DNA from: Bombiscardovia asteroides_K
GTDB taxonomy: Bacteria > Actinomycetota > Actinomycetes > Actinomycetales > Bifidobacteriaceae
Assembly (NCBI RefSeq): GCF_048001765.1
Contig: NZ_CP181447.1
Location: forward strand, 1,612,001-1,676,000
Length of the DNA stretch: 64,000 nucleotides
Direction of reading: 5' to 3'
Below, piece by piece: positions 52,382 through 61,427 of this stretch; the first letter of the stretch is position 1, and each line of letters opens with the position of its first letter. A program made the translations under genes and the position numbers. Under the pieces are notes generated by a model, which saw only the letters and a list, made by a program, of their open reading frames with translations, was not told the DNA's origin and made no database searches.

Positions 52382-52426
52382 GGAGCGGGGACCCCAGGTT
52401 CATGGAACTTCCGGGGTCTCCGCTCC
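52382..52426. terminator. Bidirectional terminator between osmC and usp
   Basis: GGAGCGGGGACCCC (52382-52395) pairs with GGGGTCTCCGCTCC (52413-52426), one G-U pair, followed by TTGCTCTT on the plus strand. Both convergent genes end here. Confidence 0.9.
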
Positions 52427-52432
52427 TTGCTC

Positions 52433-53479
52433 TTACTCCTCGTGCTCGGGGTCGATGGTCGACTCCAGGTCGGCCAACTGCTCGGGCTTGGCCGAATCCA
52501 CAGAGACCTGCTCCACACCGGTGATCTCAGCCACATCGGTAGTTTCGGCAGCTTCGGCTGCAGCCTTGAGCCCGGACTCCTCGGCCTCCACGTACTTGCG
52601 CGGCACCACGTAGACGGGGCTGACGGCATGCTGCAGGAGCCCCTGGCTGGTCGATCCCAGCAGGAGCCCGGTGAAGCCGCCGCGACCACGCGAACCGACC
52701 ACGACCACGTCATGGGTCTTGCTGGCCTGGGTCAGGGCCTCCACAGCCGACCCCGGCACCACGGTCTTGTTGATGCGCAGATCGGGATAGGTCTTCATGA
52801 GTGGTTCGATTCGGGTATTGAGGTCGTCCAGGTAGGAATCCATGACGCTGCGCTCCTCGGCCGAACCCGTGCCGGTCAGTCCGGAGATATTGGGCACTGC
52901 CGACATGACATCCAGCTCGGCGTTCCAACTGTCGGCGAAGGCCGCAGCGATCTGCAGGGCCTTAAGCCCCCACTTGGACTCGTCTGAACCCACGGCGACC
53001 CGCTTGATGTCGTTGCTCAGATGCATCAGGTTGCCATCGTCGTCGGTGTAAGGAACGACCACGATAGGGCAGTAAGCATAGGCGGGCAGGCTGGAGCTGG
53101 TGGTGCCCAGCAGACGCTCAGCCAGGCCGCCCTTGCCCCGGTTCCCGATGACAATCAGCCGGTAGTTGCGACTCAACTCCACGAAGACCGATGAAGGATC
53201 CCCCGTCACAATCAGCGTGGCTGCCCCTACACCTTGCTCATCGGCGATGGCCTTGGCCTTGGAGAGGATCTCCTGGGCGTCGTTGTGAGCGGCCACGTCG
53301 TCACCCATGGTGGTGTAGGTCGCATCGAAGGAGACTGCGGCATACGAGGGAAGGGAATAGGCGCAGACGATTTGCAGGGTCAACCCTGCATGCTTAGCGT
53401 AGTTGGCGGCCCACCACGCCGCCTTGTAGCTGGCGTCCGAGCCATCGACGCCTACCAGAACAGCCTTGTCGTTGCTCAT
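52433..53479 (-). CDS. Tandem universal stress protein (UspA) domains
   Basis: 348 residues with two Usp domains: first VGVDGSDASYKAAW with VIGNRGKGGLAERLLGTTS, second VAVGSDESKWGLKALQ with VVGSRGRGGFTGLLLGSTS. Each carries the G-x2-G-x9-G-S/T ATP-binding loop. An acidic C-terminal tail follows. Upstream is a clear AAAGGAGG site. Usp proteins of this type are linked to stress survival; the exact role is unknown. Confidence 0.93.
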   Translation of the reverse strand: MSNDKAVLVGVDGSDASYKAAWWAANYAKHAGLTLQIVCAYSLPSYAAVSFDATYTTMGDDVAAHNDAQEILSKAKAIADEQGVGAATLIVTGDPSSVFVELSRNYRLIVIGNRGKGGLAERLLGTTSSSLPAYAYCPIVVVPYTDDDGNLMHLSNDIKRVAVGSDESKWGLKALQIAAAFADSWNAELDVMSAVPNISGLTGTGSAEERSVMDSYLDDLNTRIEPLMKTYPDLRINKTVVPGSAVEALTQASKTHDVVVVGSRGRGGFTGLLLGSTSQGLLQHAVSPVYVVPRKYVEAEESGLKAAAEAAETTDVAEITGVEQVSVDSAKPEQLADLESTIDPEHEE

Positions 53480-53607
53480 CCGACGACCTCCTTTAAACTT
53501 GGCGATGACAAACCGACATCGCTCCTTCTGTCAGAATATCGCATGCGGGTCTGATCAATAAGTTGGCAGGGACCAACACGCGAGGAACCTCGACTCCGAA
53601 TATGCAA

Positions 53608-53627
53608 AACGCCCCCGTAGGGGCGTT
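53608..53627 (-). terminator. Terminator after the NlpC/P60 gene
   Basis: AACGCCCC (53608-53615) and GGGGCGTT (53620-53627) with a 4-base loop, followed on the minus strand by TTTTGC. Sits between the NlpC/P60 gene stop and the usp start. Confidence 0.8.
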
Positions 53628-53649
53628 GAGCCTGCGCAAAAACTATGCC

Positions 53650-54387
53650 TTAGACCAGACGACGATACTCGAAATCCCGATAAAGCTTCTGAACTGTTAC
53701 GGTCCGACCGGGACGCGGGGCATGAATCATGCGACCACCGCCGACATAAATGCCCACATGGCTACCATCAGAGGTCACCAGCAGGTCGCCAGGAGCAGGA
53801 TCCGTGACCGGTACACCCACTGAACGTTGCGCATCGGCCGTGCGGGGCAGGCTGACGCCGAAGTGGGCGAACACATACTGGGTGAATCCAGAGCAGTCGA
53901 AGCCCGTGGCTGGATCGGTCCCGCCATACACATAAGGAATCCCCTGGAACTGAAGGGCGTAGTTGACCACATCTGCACCCGTGCCGGAGACCGGTGCATC
54001 AACGACTGTGCTGGTGGTGCTGGCACGAGCGGCACGAGCAGCCGAACGACTGACCTGCTGCGCGGACTGACGCCGACTGGCTGCAGCCTGGGCCTGCTCT
54101 TGAGCCTGCTGGGCCCTGGCTTCAGCATCCTTCTCGGCCTGGGACTTGGTGGCAGGAACGTTCAAAGACTCAATGCCACCCCAGCTGCTGTCCTTTTCGA
54201 CGGTGGTAGCCGTCGACTCGGTCAACAGGTCGGCACGCACCTTGCTGCCGGGAGTGAATGAACGCGACGAAGTAACTACGGCTTCACTGCCGTCACTGGC
54301 CTGGGCCACGGCGGGTATACCGATGGAGAGCATGCCACAGATTGTGGCTGCCGCCATCATGCTCACATACTTGCGTGTTTTTTTCAT
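53650..54387 (-). CDS. Secreted NlpC/P60 peptidoglycan endopeptidase
   Basis: 245 residues with an N-terminal signal peptide (MKKTRKYVSMMAAATICGML, cut near AQAS). The middle is Ala/Gln-rich and probably extended (about 90-150). The C-terminal NlpC/P60 domain shows catalytic Cys in GFDCSGFTQYVF and His in GSHVGIYVG. It should hydrolyse stem peptides of the cell wall. Start ATG 54387 chosen because the signal peptide begins there. Lies 49 bases after the CHAP gene in the same direction. Confidence 0.92.
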   Translation of the reverse strand: MKKTRKYVSMMAAATICGMLSIGIPAVAQASDGSEAVVTSSRSFTPGSKVRADLLTESTATTVEKDSSWGGIESLNVPATKSQAEKDAEARAQQAQEQAQAAASRRQSAQQVSRSAARAARASTTSTVVDAPVSGTGADVVNYALQFQGIPYVYGGTDPATGFDCSGFTQYVFAHFGVSLPRTADAQRSVGVPVTDPAPGDLLVTSDGSHVGIYVGGGRMIHAPRPGRTVTVQKLYRDFEYRRLV

Positions 54388-54436
54388 CGGGCACAATTCT
54401 ATCACGTATTGGGAACAAAGATTAACCAGCCAGAAA

Positions 54437-55348
54437 TCAGTAGTGGATGTAGCTGAAGGCGTGCACATCGGACAAGGTGCGAGAGTAGGTCTTTCCGTTC
54501 ATGATGGCACCACACTCCGAGGTGACGATGGAGCCGTCGGGATTGATCTTCTCGACGATGGCCACATGGCCATAGGTGGAATCCGAACCCTCCTGGCCGG
54601 CCTGGAAGACCACGATGTCGCCGACATTGCGCGGCGTGTTGTCCACCCAATAGCCCAGGGAGCGCGCAGAGCCGGACCAATCCTTGGCATTGCCCATGTG
54701 TGAACCCACCGGCAGACCCAGCTGGTGACGTCGGACGTAGGCCCACCAGGTGCACTGGCTGAACTCGTAGACATTGCCTGCATCCCCAGTGGCATGGTTG
54801 GGATTGAACCCTGAAGGCAGAACTGATCGGTTGGCATCCATCAACACAGCCACGACCGGATTGTCGGCCAGGGATTTGGACATCTGCCCGGCATCGAGTT
54901 CGGATTCGCCCAGCTCCCAGCTGCCCTCGTTGCGCTGAGAAGCCGTCGGCAGGGGCTGACGGTAATCAGAGCGGGAGACCCTTGCACCACCGTTCGCGCT
55001 GGAGGAACCGGCAGAGGATGAGGGGGTGACCAAATTGATTGCGACACTGTCGGCCAGGGGCAGGGACCAGTCACCGCGAGCCTGACTGACCGCCATGGAG
55101 GAGGCGGCGGCACCGACCAGGACGGTCAGGGCCGAACCGGTCATGATGTGGGAGCGACGGGCTGAGGCCTTGGCCGCCAGACGAATGGAGCGACGGGTTC
55201 GAGGGGCCACCTGGTTGAGCTTGGCCGCCAGGGCATCATCAAGACCCTCAATGCCCGCTGCCTGGGTTACGCCTGAAGATCGGCCGGTCGACCAACTGCC
55301 GACACCTGCGCCTCGCCTGGCCGAAGCCCTGTGCGCAGCATGCTTCAT
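54437..55348 (-). CDS. CHAP-domain cell-wall hydrolase
   Basis: 303 residues: a basic, cytoplasmic ~65-residue start, a membrane segment (MTGSALTVLVGAAASSMAVS, about 69-88), a Ser-rich linker and a C-terminal CHAP domain with catalytic Cys in FSQCTWWAYVRR and His in TYGHVAIVEKI. CHAP domains act as N-acetylmuramoyl-L-alanine amidases or endopeptidases on peptidoglycan. The NlpC/P60 gene follows 49 bases downstream, so both may act in daughter-cell separation (inferred). Confidence 0.92.
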   Translation of the reverse strand: MKHAAHRASARRGAGVGSWSTGRSSGVTQAAGIEGLDDALAAKLNQVAPRTRRSIRLAAKASARRSHIMTGSALTVLVGAAASSMAVSQARGDWSLPLADSVAINLVTPSSSAGSSSANGGARVSRSDYRQPLPTASQRNEGSWELGESELDAGQMSKSLADNPVVAVLMDANRSVLPSGFNPNHATGDAGNVYEFSQCTWWAYVRRHQLGLPVGSHMGNAKDWSGSARSLGYWVDNTPRNVGDIVVFQAGQEGSDSTYGHVAIVEKINPDGSIVTSECGAIMNGKTYSRTLSDVHAFSYIHY

Positions 55349-55641
55349 CTAGAATCACTCCCGTTTATGTTCCGACGCGACTTTCGTGCCGTATCACGAA
55401 CCATCACAAGGGAACACCATAACGCAAGCGAGAACCCAGGCCAAATGACCTGAATTGTCCATACTGGTGTACTCAAGCATGGCTTCGGTGGTCGCTCATC
55501 TTCGACAACCACGGAATACGCTAGGATTATACGGACATGAGGCGAACATGAGCAAACCGGCATGCGTGCCGTCCGCCACGGCGTGTCCCTCGGTTCTGAA
55601 GCCTGCCTGGTCCACCCTGAGCGAACCTGGCTCAAAAAAAG

Positions 55642-57027
55642 TCAGACCGGGGTCGAGGCCAGGAGGAAGGACCCGCCGGCATCGTCGGAATCCTGAGGCA
55701 TGGTGATGTCGACACGGCCATCCTCCGAGGGGACGAAGAGGGCCTGTCCCTGGTCCAGTACACAGGACTGGTCGGCGGCTGCGCAACGGATCCGCCCATC
55801 AGTGCAGACGATGATGCGGGGTCCCCTGCGAGGAATCATCAGGTGGCGAGGCCCCAGACGCTCTATCAGATCCCCGTAACGCTGCTGAAGCCTGTTGAGC
55901 AGGGGCCAGGTGGCGCCACCCTCCTGTACATGCCCATAGACCAGCATGTACTCGTTGATTTTGGGCCGGTAGGTCACCATATTGTGCATGATCAGGGTGG
56001 CGATCATGGAGCTGGATGGATCGATGGGGGCTGAAGGCTGGCAGTCCAGGCTGCGCAGGAGGTTGGGAATGTCACGATGCTTGGGGGTCATACCGGCCCT
56101 GAGTACATTGTCGGAGTTGGTCATGATCTCTGCTGCAGTGCCATGGATGTATGCGTGAGGGGTCCCGGCGGGGATATAGACCGAATCGCCCTCCTCCAGG
56201 TCCACGGGGTTGAGCATAAGCAAGCAGAGCACGGCGGGGTCATTCGGAAAGGACCGGACTGCACACAGGGCATGGTCCAGCACGGCCCCTGCCCGCCTGG
56301 ACCGCAGCCGCCCGGCAGCTGCCTCCAAGGCTTCCTCCAGGCCTTGGGCGGCCTCCGGCTCGGCAGTCACGGCAGCGTGGAAGGCCCGGAAGATACGTCG
56401 GCGGGAGTCCGGCCAGATCAGGGAGGAGACCGGCATCATGGCATCGGCCGAAGCGAAACGGGCCGGAGGGACCCCCAGATGGAAGGTGCGGGCGGTCAGA
56501 GCCTCGGTCATCAGCTCGGCCAGGGGGTGATCCACGGCGCGCAGGAGGGTCAGCTGCGTGGAGATGGTTGCGAAGCCTACACAGGCCTGGAAGGGCTCCA
56601 GGGCCACCACCATCTCGTTCTTGGCCAGACTGTCATGAAAGGAGCGGCTGGGATCGTCGTCAGCCACCCCCAGGGCATTCTCACGGTTGAAGCCGGCGCG
56701 AGCCTCAAAATCCAGCGGATGCACCTGCAGGGACAGAGGGATGCGGGCCGAGATGATCTTGAACAGGTAGGGCAGGGTGGGGCCGAAGAGGCGGGAGTCG
56801 CGCTCACCCAGCATTGCCATGGGATTGCGACGAATGGCCTCGGTCAGCGGTATGAGCGACCCGTCGGGCAGGGTCAGGGGCGAGGGGGATTCGGTGTGCC
56901 CACTGAACCACATCTCCGCCAAGGTATCCCCCTGGCATCCCTCCGGCTCATGCAAATGGAACATGCGCTGCAGTCGGTCATGTGAGCCCCAGGCGTAGTG
57001 CTTCTCCACAGCTTGGATCGGATACAC
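55642..57027 (-). CDS. manA: Mannose-6-phosphate isomerase, type I
   Basis: 461 residues, a zinc enzyme interconverting mannose-6-P and fructose-6-P. VYPIQAVEKHYAWGS near the start, LSLQVHPLDFEA (zinc Gln-x-His), KNEMVVALEPFQA, and VYIPAGTPHAYIHG (zinc His). Start is GTG at 57027, chosen because GGGGAG lies 3 bases upstream and family proteins begin here; the open frame goes on to 57135 without family-like sequence. The gap to the CHAP gene (55349-55641, 293 bases) has no supported feature. Confidence 0.88.
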   Translation of the reverse strand: MYPIQAVEKHYAWGSHDRLQRMFHLHEPEGCQGDTLAEMWFSGHTESPSPLTLPDGSLIPLTEAIRRNPMAMLGERDSRLFGPTLPYLFKIISARIPLSLQVHPLDFEARAGFNRENALGVADDDPSRSFHDSLAKNEMVVALEPFQACVGFATISTQLTLLRAVDHPLAELMTEALTARTFHLGVPPARFASADAMMPVSSLIWPDSRRRIFRAFHAAVTAEPEAAQGLEEALEAAAGRLRSRRAGAVLDHALCAVRSFPNDPAVLCLLMLNPVDLEEGDSVYIPAGTPHAYIHGTAAEIMTNSDNVLRAGMTPKHRDIPNLLRSLDCQPSAPIDPSSSMIATLIMHNMVTYRPKINEYMLVYGHVQEGGATWPLLNRLQQRYGDLIERLGPRHLMIPRRGPRIIVCTDGRIRCAAADQSCVLDQGQALFVPSEDGRVDITMPQDSDDAGGSFLLASTPV

Positions 57028-57166
57028 GCACTCCCCTTTCCACGGGAAATCCCTCCATGGGCCGGTGCATACGAACCCACCAATCTCCGTCATAATATGA
57101 CACGGGCCGAAGCCTGGGCAAGGCGTGGGGGTCACCGCATGTCATTGCAAACGGTACAGTGGGGGT

Positions 57167-57454
57167 ATGAAGCTGGCTCCCATTTTCGACCCGGATGCCC
57201 GAAGACCATCGCCTCGGCCCGTGCAGGTGGACCTGCGACGCATTTTCCTGTTCGGTACCGGTGCCTGGATTCTGGCTCTGGTCGTGGTGGGCATCCTGGC
57301 CCTGACCGGGATGACGGTCACCAAGCCCCTGATTGTCTGCCTGTCCGGGGTTGGCGTGGGCATTCTGCTGATGATCTGGGAGCACTTCAATCGTTGGGAT
57401 TATCGCCGTCTTGCCCAGCAACCGGACCCTGAGCCAGAGGAAGCATCAGTGTGA
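57167..57454 (+). CDS. DUF2530 membrane protein
   Basis: 95 residues with two hydrophobic segments (about 25-47 and 52-72), conserved in Actinobacteria as DUF2530 with unknown function. Start ATG 57167 has GTGGGGGT just before it. Its 3' end overlaps the stop side of the convergent SenX3-like gene by 68 bases, which is unusual for this locus. Confidence 0.78.
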   Translation: MKLAPIFDPDARRPSPRPVQVDLRRIFLFGTGAWILALVVVGILALTGMTVTKPLIVCLSGVGVGILLMIWEHFNRWDYRRLAQQPDPEPEEASV

Positions 57455-58637
57455 AGGTGCTCCCCTCTCCCGGCGCGCTCCAGACAGTGACCGAGCCATG
57501 GTGGGTCAGAGCGACATGCTTGACGATGGCCAGCCCCAGACCGATGCCTACGGCAGTCTCTTCATTCTGGTTGTCGGCCCGGTAGAAGCGCTCGAAGATC
57601 CTGCCCTGGTCGGCCTTGGATATGCCTCTGCCGTGGTCGACCACCCTGATTTTTGCGTAATGCCCGTCATTCGAGGCCTGCGCCACCAGGGAAACTGTGG
57701 AGCCTGAAGGCGAATAGGAGATGGCGTTCTCCACCAGCTTGGCCATAGCCACCTTGATCTGCTGCCCGTCACCATGAATCGTCAGTGGTTGGTCACATCG
57801 CCATCGCAGGGTCACATGGGCCTGGTCGGCTCTATCCTGCTCATCTTGCACCACCGCCCTTATCTGCTCAGCCACATCAAGCACGTTCTCCCTGCTGGGC
57901 TTGATCCGCTCCTGAGCCCGGATCAGCAGAAGAAGATCCTTGAGCACATGCCCCAGATAGGCGCTGTAGCGCTGGACCGAAGAGGCATCCTCGGAGACGC
58001 TGCGCAGATGGCTGCGAAGCAGTTCAGGATCATCCCCCTCCAGGTGGGAGGTGGTTTTGAGCTGCGCCGCCAGCTCCTCCAGGGCCTGGACCGGCTTGAG
58101 CATCTGCTCGGATACATTGGTTATGAAGGCATCTCTGGTCCGAACGAACCTGACCGAATCGCTCACATCATCGATAAGCACCACCACCAGGGACTCATCG
58201 ATACGCCCAAGGGTGACCTTAAGCCAGTTCCTTCTGGATACCGCCTGGGTCTGAACATGGGTCGTATCCACAGGATCCTCGGCCTCGTCAATATCCCAAT
58301 CATCGGATTCCGGGCTCTCGGTTGCGGCATCCAGAGCGAATTCAGTAGGTGTGTGCGTAATCAGATTAAAGCTACGTCGACCGCCTGAGCGGCGCACCTG
58401 CGCAATGGCTTCAATGATCTTCGAATCAGCAATCTCGTCGTTGCTCACGATTCCCAATCTGTAGGCATCCGGGCTGGAGCGGACAACCTCGTCATCGCCG
58501 TCGACCACAACCGTAGCGGCGGGAATGAGCGCCAGCAGGGCCTGGGTCGAGCCCTCCAAAACCTCGCCATCAGCCTGTTCGCCATCCTTGCTTCGATTGC
58601 CCATAAGGCTACGTAGGCGGTCCATGAACCGTCTCAT
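57387..58637 (-). CDS. senX3: SenX3-like sensor without phospho-accepting histidine
   Basis: 416 residues resembling the PhoR/SenX3 kinases of Actinobacteria: a PAS-like domain (about 30-160), a DHp-like helix region (about 165-245) and an intact HATPase with VENAISYSP (N304 box), VVDHGRGIS and GIGLGLAIVKHV. At the H-box, where SenX3 has NVSHELKTP, this protein reads NVSEQMLKP, so Glu177 replaces the phosphorylated histidine. It has no membrane segments. Start ATG 58637 has GGAGGG 8 bases upstream. No response regulator is adjacent. Probably a pseudokinase or altered signalling protein. Confidence 0.82.
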   Translation of the reverse strand: MRRFMDRLRSLMGNRSKDGEQADGEVLEGSTQALLALIPAATVVVDGDDEVVRSSPDAYRLGIVSNDEIADSKIIEAIAQVRRSGGRRSFNLITHTPTEFALDAATESPESDDWDIDEAEDPVDTTHVQTQAVSRRNWLKVTLGRIDESLVVVLIDDVSDSVRFVRTRDAFITNVSEQMLKPVQALEELAAQLKTTSHLEGDDPELLRSHLRSVSEDASSVQRYSAYLGHVLKDLLLLIRAQERIKPSRENVLDVAEQIRAVVQDEQDRADQAHVTLRWRCDQPLTIHGDGQQIKVAMAKLVENAISYSPSGSTVSLVAQASNDGHYAKIRVVDHGRGISKADQGRIFERFYRADNQNEETAVGIGLGLAIVKHVALTHHGSVTVWSAPGEGSTFTLMLPLAQGPVAGQDGDNPND

Positions 58638-58837
58638 AAGGACTTCCCTCCAGTCCGGCGCCGACCCGGACATTGCTGCATCAACCAAGTCTCATCGGCA
58701 GTTCCGGCTTTATTCTTGCATATCCGACAGTGATTGCCGCTCCAAAGGCCCAACATTCTTTGCGTCTGACTTTTTCTTGCCACCTTGGTCACATAGACTA
58801 TAGGCATATCGTTGACCGAGGCCGAAAGGGAAGAACA

Positions 58838-59515
58838 ATGCGCGTGATTTTCAACGAGGAGCTGGGGTTGGTGGCCGACGATCTCGATCGAATGGCCGCC
58901 AAGGTTCGCGATGCCATCAAAAAAGCCGGGCGATCCCTGATGAACGGCGACGTGGAAACGGCCCAGGAGGTCATCGATGGGGATGCCGATATAGACAACC
59001 TCCAGGCCAGCATCATCGATCAATGCATCAGGCTCCTGGCCAAGCAGAGCCCCGTGGCCACTGATCTGCGGGTGGTGGTTTCAACGCTGAGCCTGTCAGC
59101 CACTTTTGAACGCATGGGAGACCTGGCCAGGCACATCGCCGAGACCGCAAGGCGCTCCTACCCTGAACCGACCCTACCCGACGAGGTTATCCCCCTGTTC
59201 AAACAGATGCAGGACTTTCTGGATGTCATGGCCGACCGCTTGGTCGAGATGCTCTCCGACAGGGACACGACCATAGCCGAGCAGATCATCGTCAGCGATG
59301 ATCAGATGGACAAGCTCCACCAGCAGACATTCGGCTATGCTCTCTCAGACGACTGGAAGGGAACCAGGCAGCAGCTGATCGACCTGGTCCTGGTGGCACG
59401 GTTCATGGAGCGACTGGGAGACCATGGCGTCTCGGCGGCCCGGCGCGTGGTATATATCGTCTCGGGCTTCGACCCCTCCAAGGATCCCAAGGATCTCGAC
59501 CTCGATCTGGACTGA
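58838..59515 (+). CDS. phoU: Phosphate-system regulator PhoU
   Basis: 225 residues, all-alpha protein with two PhoU repeats: MRVIFNEELGLVADDLDRMAAKV and ATDLRVVVSTLSLSATFERMGDLARHIAE, then VLVARFMERLGDHGVSAARRVVYI. The E-R-M-G-D/E-R-L-G-D-H metal-binding patterns are conserved. AAAGGG precedes the ATG. Divergent from the SenX3-like gene, as usual in Actinobacteria, but no pst genes are present in the window. A strong terminator follows. Confidence 0.95.
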   Translation: MRVIFNEELGLVADDLDRMAAKVRDAIKKAGRSLMNGDVETAQEVIDGDADIDNLQASIIDQCIRLLAKQSPVATDLRVVVSTLSLSATFERMGDLARHIAETARRSYPEPTLPDEVIPLFKQMQDFLDVMADRLVEMLSDRDTTIAEQIIVSDDQMDKLHQQTFGYALSDDWKGTRQQLIDLVLVARFMERLGDHGVSAARRVVYIVSGFDPSKDPKDLDLDLD

Positions 59516-59531
59516 ACGGACGGCAGAGAGG

Positions 59532-59568
59532 CGGCCCGCCACCTGACAGTTGGTCGGGTGGCGGGCCG
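59532..59568 (+). terminator. Terminator after phoU
   Basis: CGGCCCGCCACC (59532-59543) pairs with GGTGGCGGGCCG (59557-59568), followed by TTCCTCTT. It separates phoU from the convergent sugar ABC operon and may act in both directions. Confidence 0.88.
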
Positions 59569-59608
59569 TTCCTCTTCCATGTTCGAACAGTGCTGAACTC
59601 AGATTTGC

Positions 59609-60511
59609 CTACTTTACAGAGCCGCGCACTACGCCGGAGATGACCCACCGCTGAGAGAATATATAGACAATCAGTAAGGGAGCCATAGCCATCAAATAGG
59701 AGGCAAAAGCCACGGTGTAATTTGTGTTGTACTGACCTTGGAATACATATTGGGCCAATGGCAGGGTCCTGGCACCAGGATCCGTAAGTACCACCAGAGG
59801 CATGATGAAGTCGTTCCATGCCCATACGCAGGTAAGAATTCCCACGGTTGCATTCATCGGCATCAAAAGCGGGAAAATAATTTGCCAGAACACCCTCCAG
59901 GTCGATGCCCCATCAACCCGAGCGGCCTCTTCCAGCTCCATGGGAATGGAATGCAGGTAAGTCGTATACAGGAAGATATTCATCGAGAACCCGTATAGCG
60001 TATACAGCACAATCAGTCCTGCTTGATTATCAAGACCAAGCAATCCCGTTTCCTTGACGACCGGGAGCATCACGATAGGAAACGGGATGAACATGGCTGC
60101 CAAGAAGTAGTAGTAAGCAATCTTAAAGAAGGGCCTATGCATGTTCCGGGCTAGGGCGTAGGCTAAGACCGAACTGGTCAACAGAGTCAGCACAACCGAA
60201 CACACCGTGATCATGGCCGTGTTCATAAGCGCTCTGGGGAAATTGGTTCGGGCCCATGCCTCTGCAAAATTGCCCCAATGCACTGGATTGGGCCATTCAA
60301 AGCCCGTCCCCTTAGCCAGTTGTTCAGGACTCTTAAGCGCAACCGCCACAGCAAAATACAGGGGTACAAGAACAGTCAATGAGCATACTGCCACCAGGGC
60401 TGTCAACCACCAATTGACCCTATGGAGACGCCTTTCATGGCCTTGTCGTGTATGTGGATTCATGCCCGATGACTTTGCCGGAATGGCATTCATAACTTGA
60501 CTGGAGGTCAT
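59609..60511 (-). CDS. Sugar ABC transporter permease (MalG type)
   Basis: 300 residues, six hydrophobic segments, inner-membrane subunit. EAARVDGASTWRVFWQIIFPLLMP is the EAA loop that contacts the ATPase. AAGGAGG lies 10 bases before ATG 60511. Last gene of the three-gene operon (binding protein, MalF-like, MalG-like). No ATP-binding subunit is encoded here, so a shared MsiK-like ATPase elsewhere is likely. Confidence 0.92.
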   Translation of the reverse strand: MTSSQVMNAIPAKSSGMNPHTRQGHERRLHRVNWWLTALVAVCSLTVLVPLYFAVAVALKSPEQLAKGTGFEWPNPVHWGNFAEAWARTNFPRALMNTAMITVCSVVLTLLTSSVLAYALARNMHRPFFKIAYYYFLAAMFIPFPIVMLPVVKETGLLGLDNQAGLIVLYTLYGFSMNIFLYTTYLHSIPMELEEAARVDGASTWRVFWQIIFPLLMPMNATVGILTCVWAWNDFIMPLVVLTDPGARTLPLAQYVFQGQYNTNYTVAFASYLMAMAPLLIVYIFSQRWVISGVVRGSVK

Positions 60512-60516
60512 GGCGC

Positions 60517-61413
60517 TTAATCCTCCTTCGGATTAAGGTAACGAAGCTGTATAACTGAAAGAGCCGTGATGATTAAGAAGAGAATGGCTGCATCAGCAGA
60601 TTGATAGGCGAATTCGCCGCCAGTGAATCCACCCTGATAAATCTGCAGAGTCACCGATTCAGTGGCCATCCCTGGCCCGCCATCGGTCAAGGCCACTATC
60701 TGATCGAATGCCTGCATGAAGTTCTTGATATTGAGCACCACGTTTATAGTCACGTAGCCCATGATCAGAGGCAATGTGATGGACTTGAATGCCTTGAATC
60801 CTGTGGCACCGTCGAGCGAAGCCGCCTCATAGATGTCGGCAGGGATAGTCTGCAGGCCAGCCAGGTAGATGATGATTGCAAAAGCGCAAGCCTGCCATAC
60901 CGTAACGATAACGATAGGCACCCAGGCCCAGTGCTCATTGGTCAGGATGTTGTCCCTGAGCAGAGGAACTGCTGAGAAGATCTTCGGCACTGACTTGGAG
61001 AAGAAGAATTGGAAGACATATCCGATAATCAGCATAGACAACACGTAGGGAATGAAGAAGATACCTCTGAACAAATTTCTGGCCTTGATTCGTGCATTCA
61101 GCGCCAGAGCGATAGCCAAGGAAATAACATTGGTCAGGATCGTAGCCACCAGGGAAAAGAAAATAGTGAACAAGTACGAGTGAAGAACCCTGTCATCCCC
61201 GAAAAGATTGACATAGTTCGACAGGCCTACCATGTGCCATTTTCCGTAACCGGCATAGTTGGTAAAGCTGAAGAAAATGCCAGCCAGCATGGGAATGGTA
61301 TGGAAGATGGCGAAAAGGATGATAAAAGGCCATACCATCCAGTAATAAGTGGCTTCAGCGAATCGGCGATGCCGGTGAGCGCCTGCAGCCACAGTCGTCT
61401 GTGTCGTAGTCAT
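60517..61413 (-). CDS. Sugar ABC transporter permease (MalF type)
   Basis: 298 residues with six hydrophobic segments (first about 25-48). EAASLDGATGFKAFKSITLPLI is the EAA loop. ATG 61413 has GGAGG with 7-base spacing; the frame extends to 61461 without supporting features. Stop is 5 bases before the MalG-type start, so they are tightly coupled. Confidence 0.92.
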   Translation of the reverse strand: MTTTQTTVAAGAHRHRRFAEATYYWMVWPFIILFAIFHTIPMLAGIFFSFTNYAGYGKWHMVGLSNYVNLFGDDRVLHSYLFTIFFSLVATILTNVISLAIALALNARIKARNLFRGIFFIPYVLSMLIIGYVFQFFFSKSVPKIFSAVPLLRDNILTNEHWAWVPIVIVTVWQACAFAIIIYLAGLQTIPADIYEAASLDGATGFKAFKSITLPLIMGYVTINVVLNIKNFMQAFDQIVALTDGGPGMATESVTLQIYQGGFTGGEFAYQSADAAILFLIITALSVIQLRYLNPKED

Positions 61414-61427
61414 GTGTTTGCCTCCGA

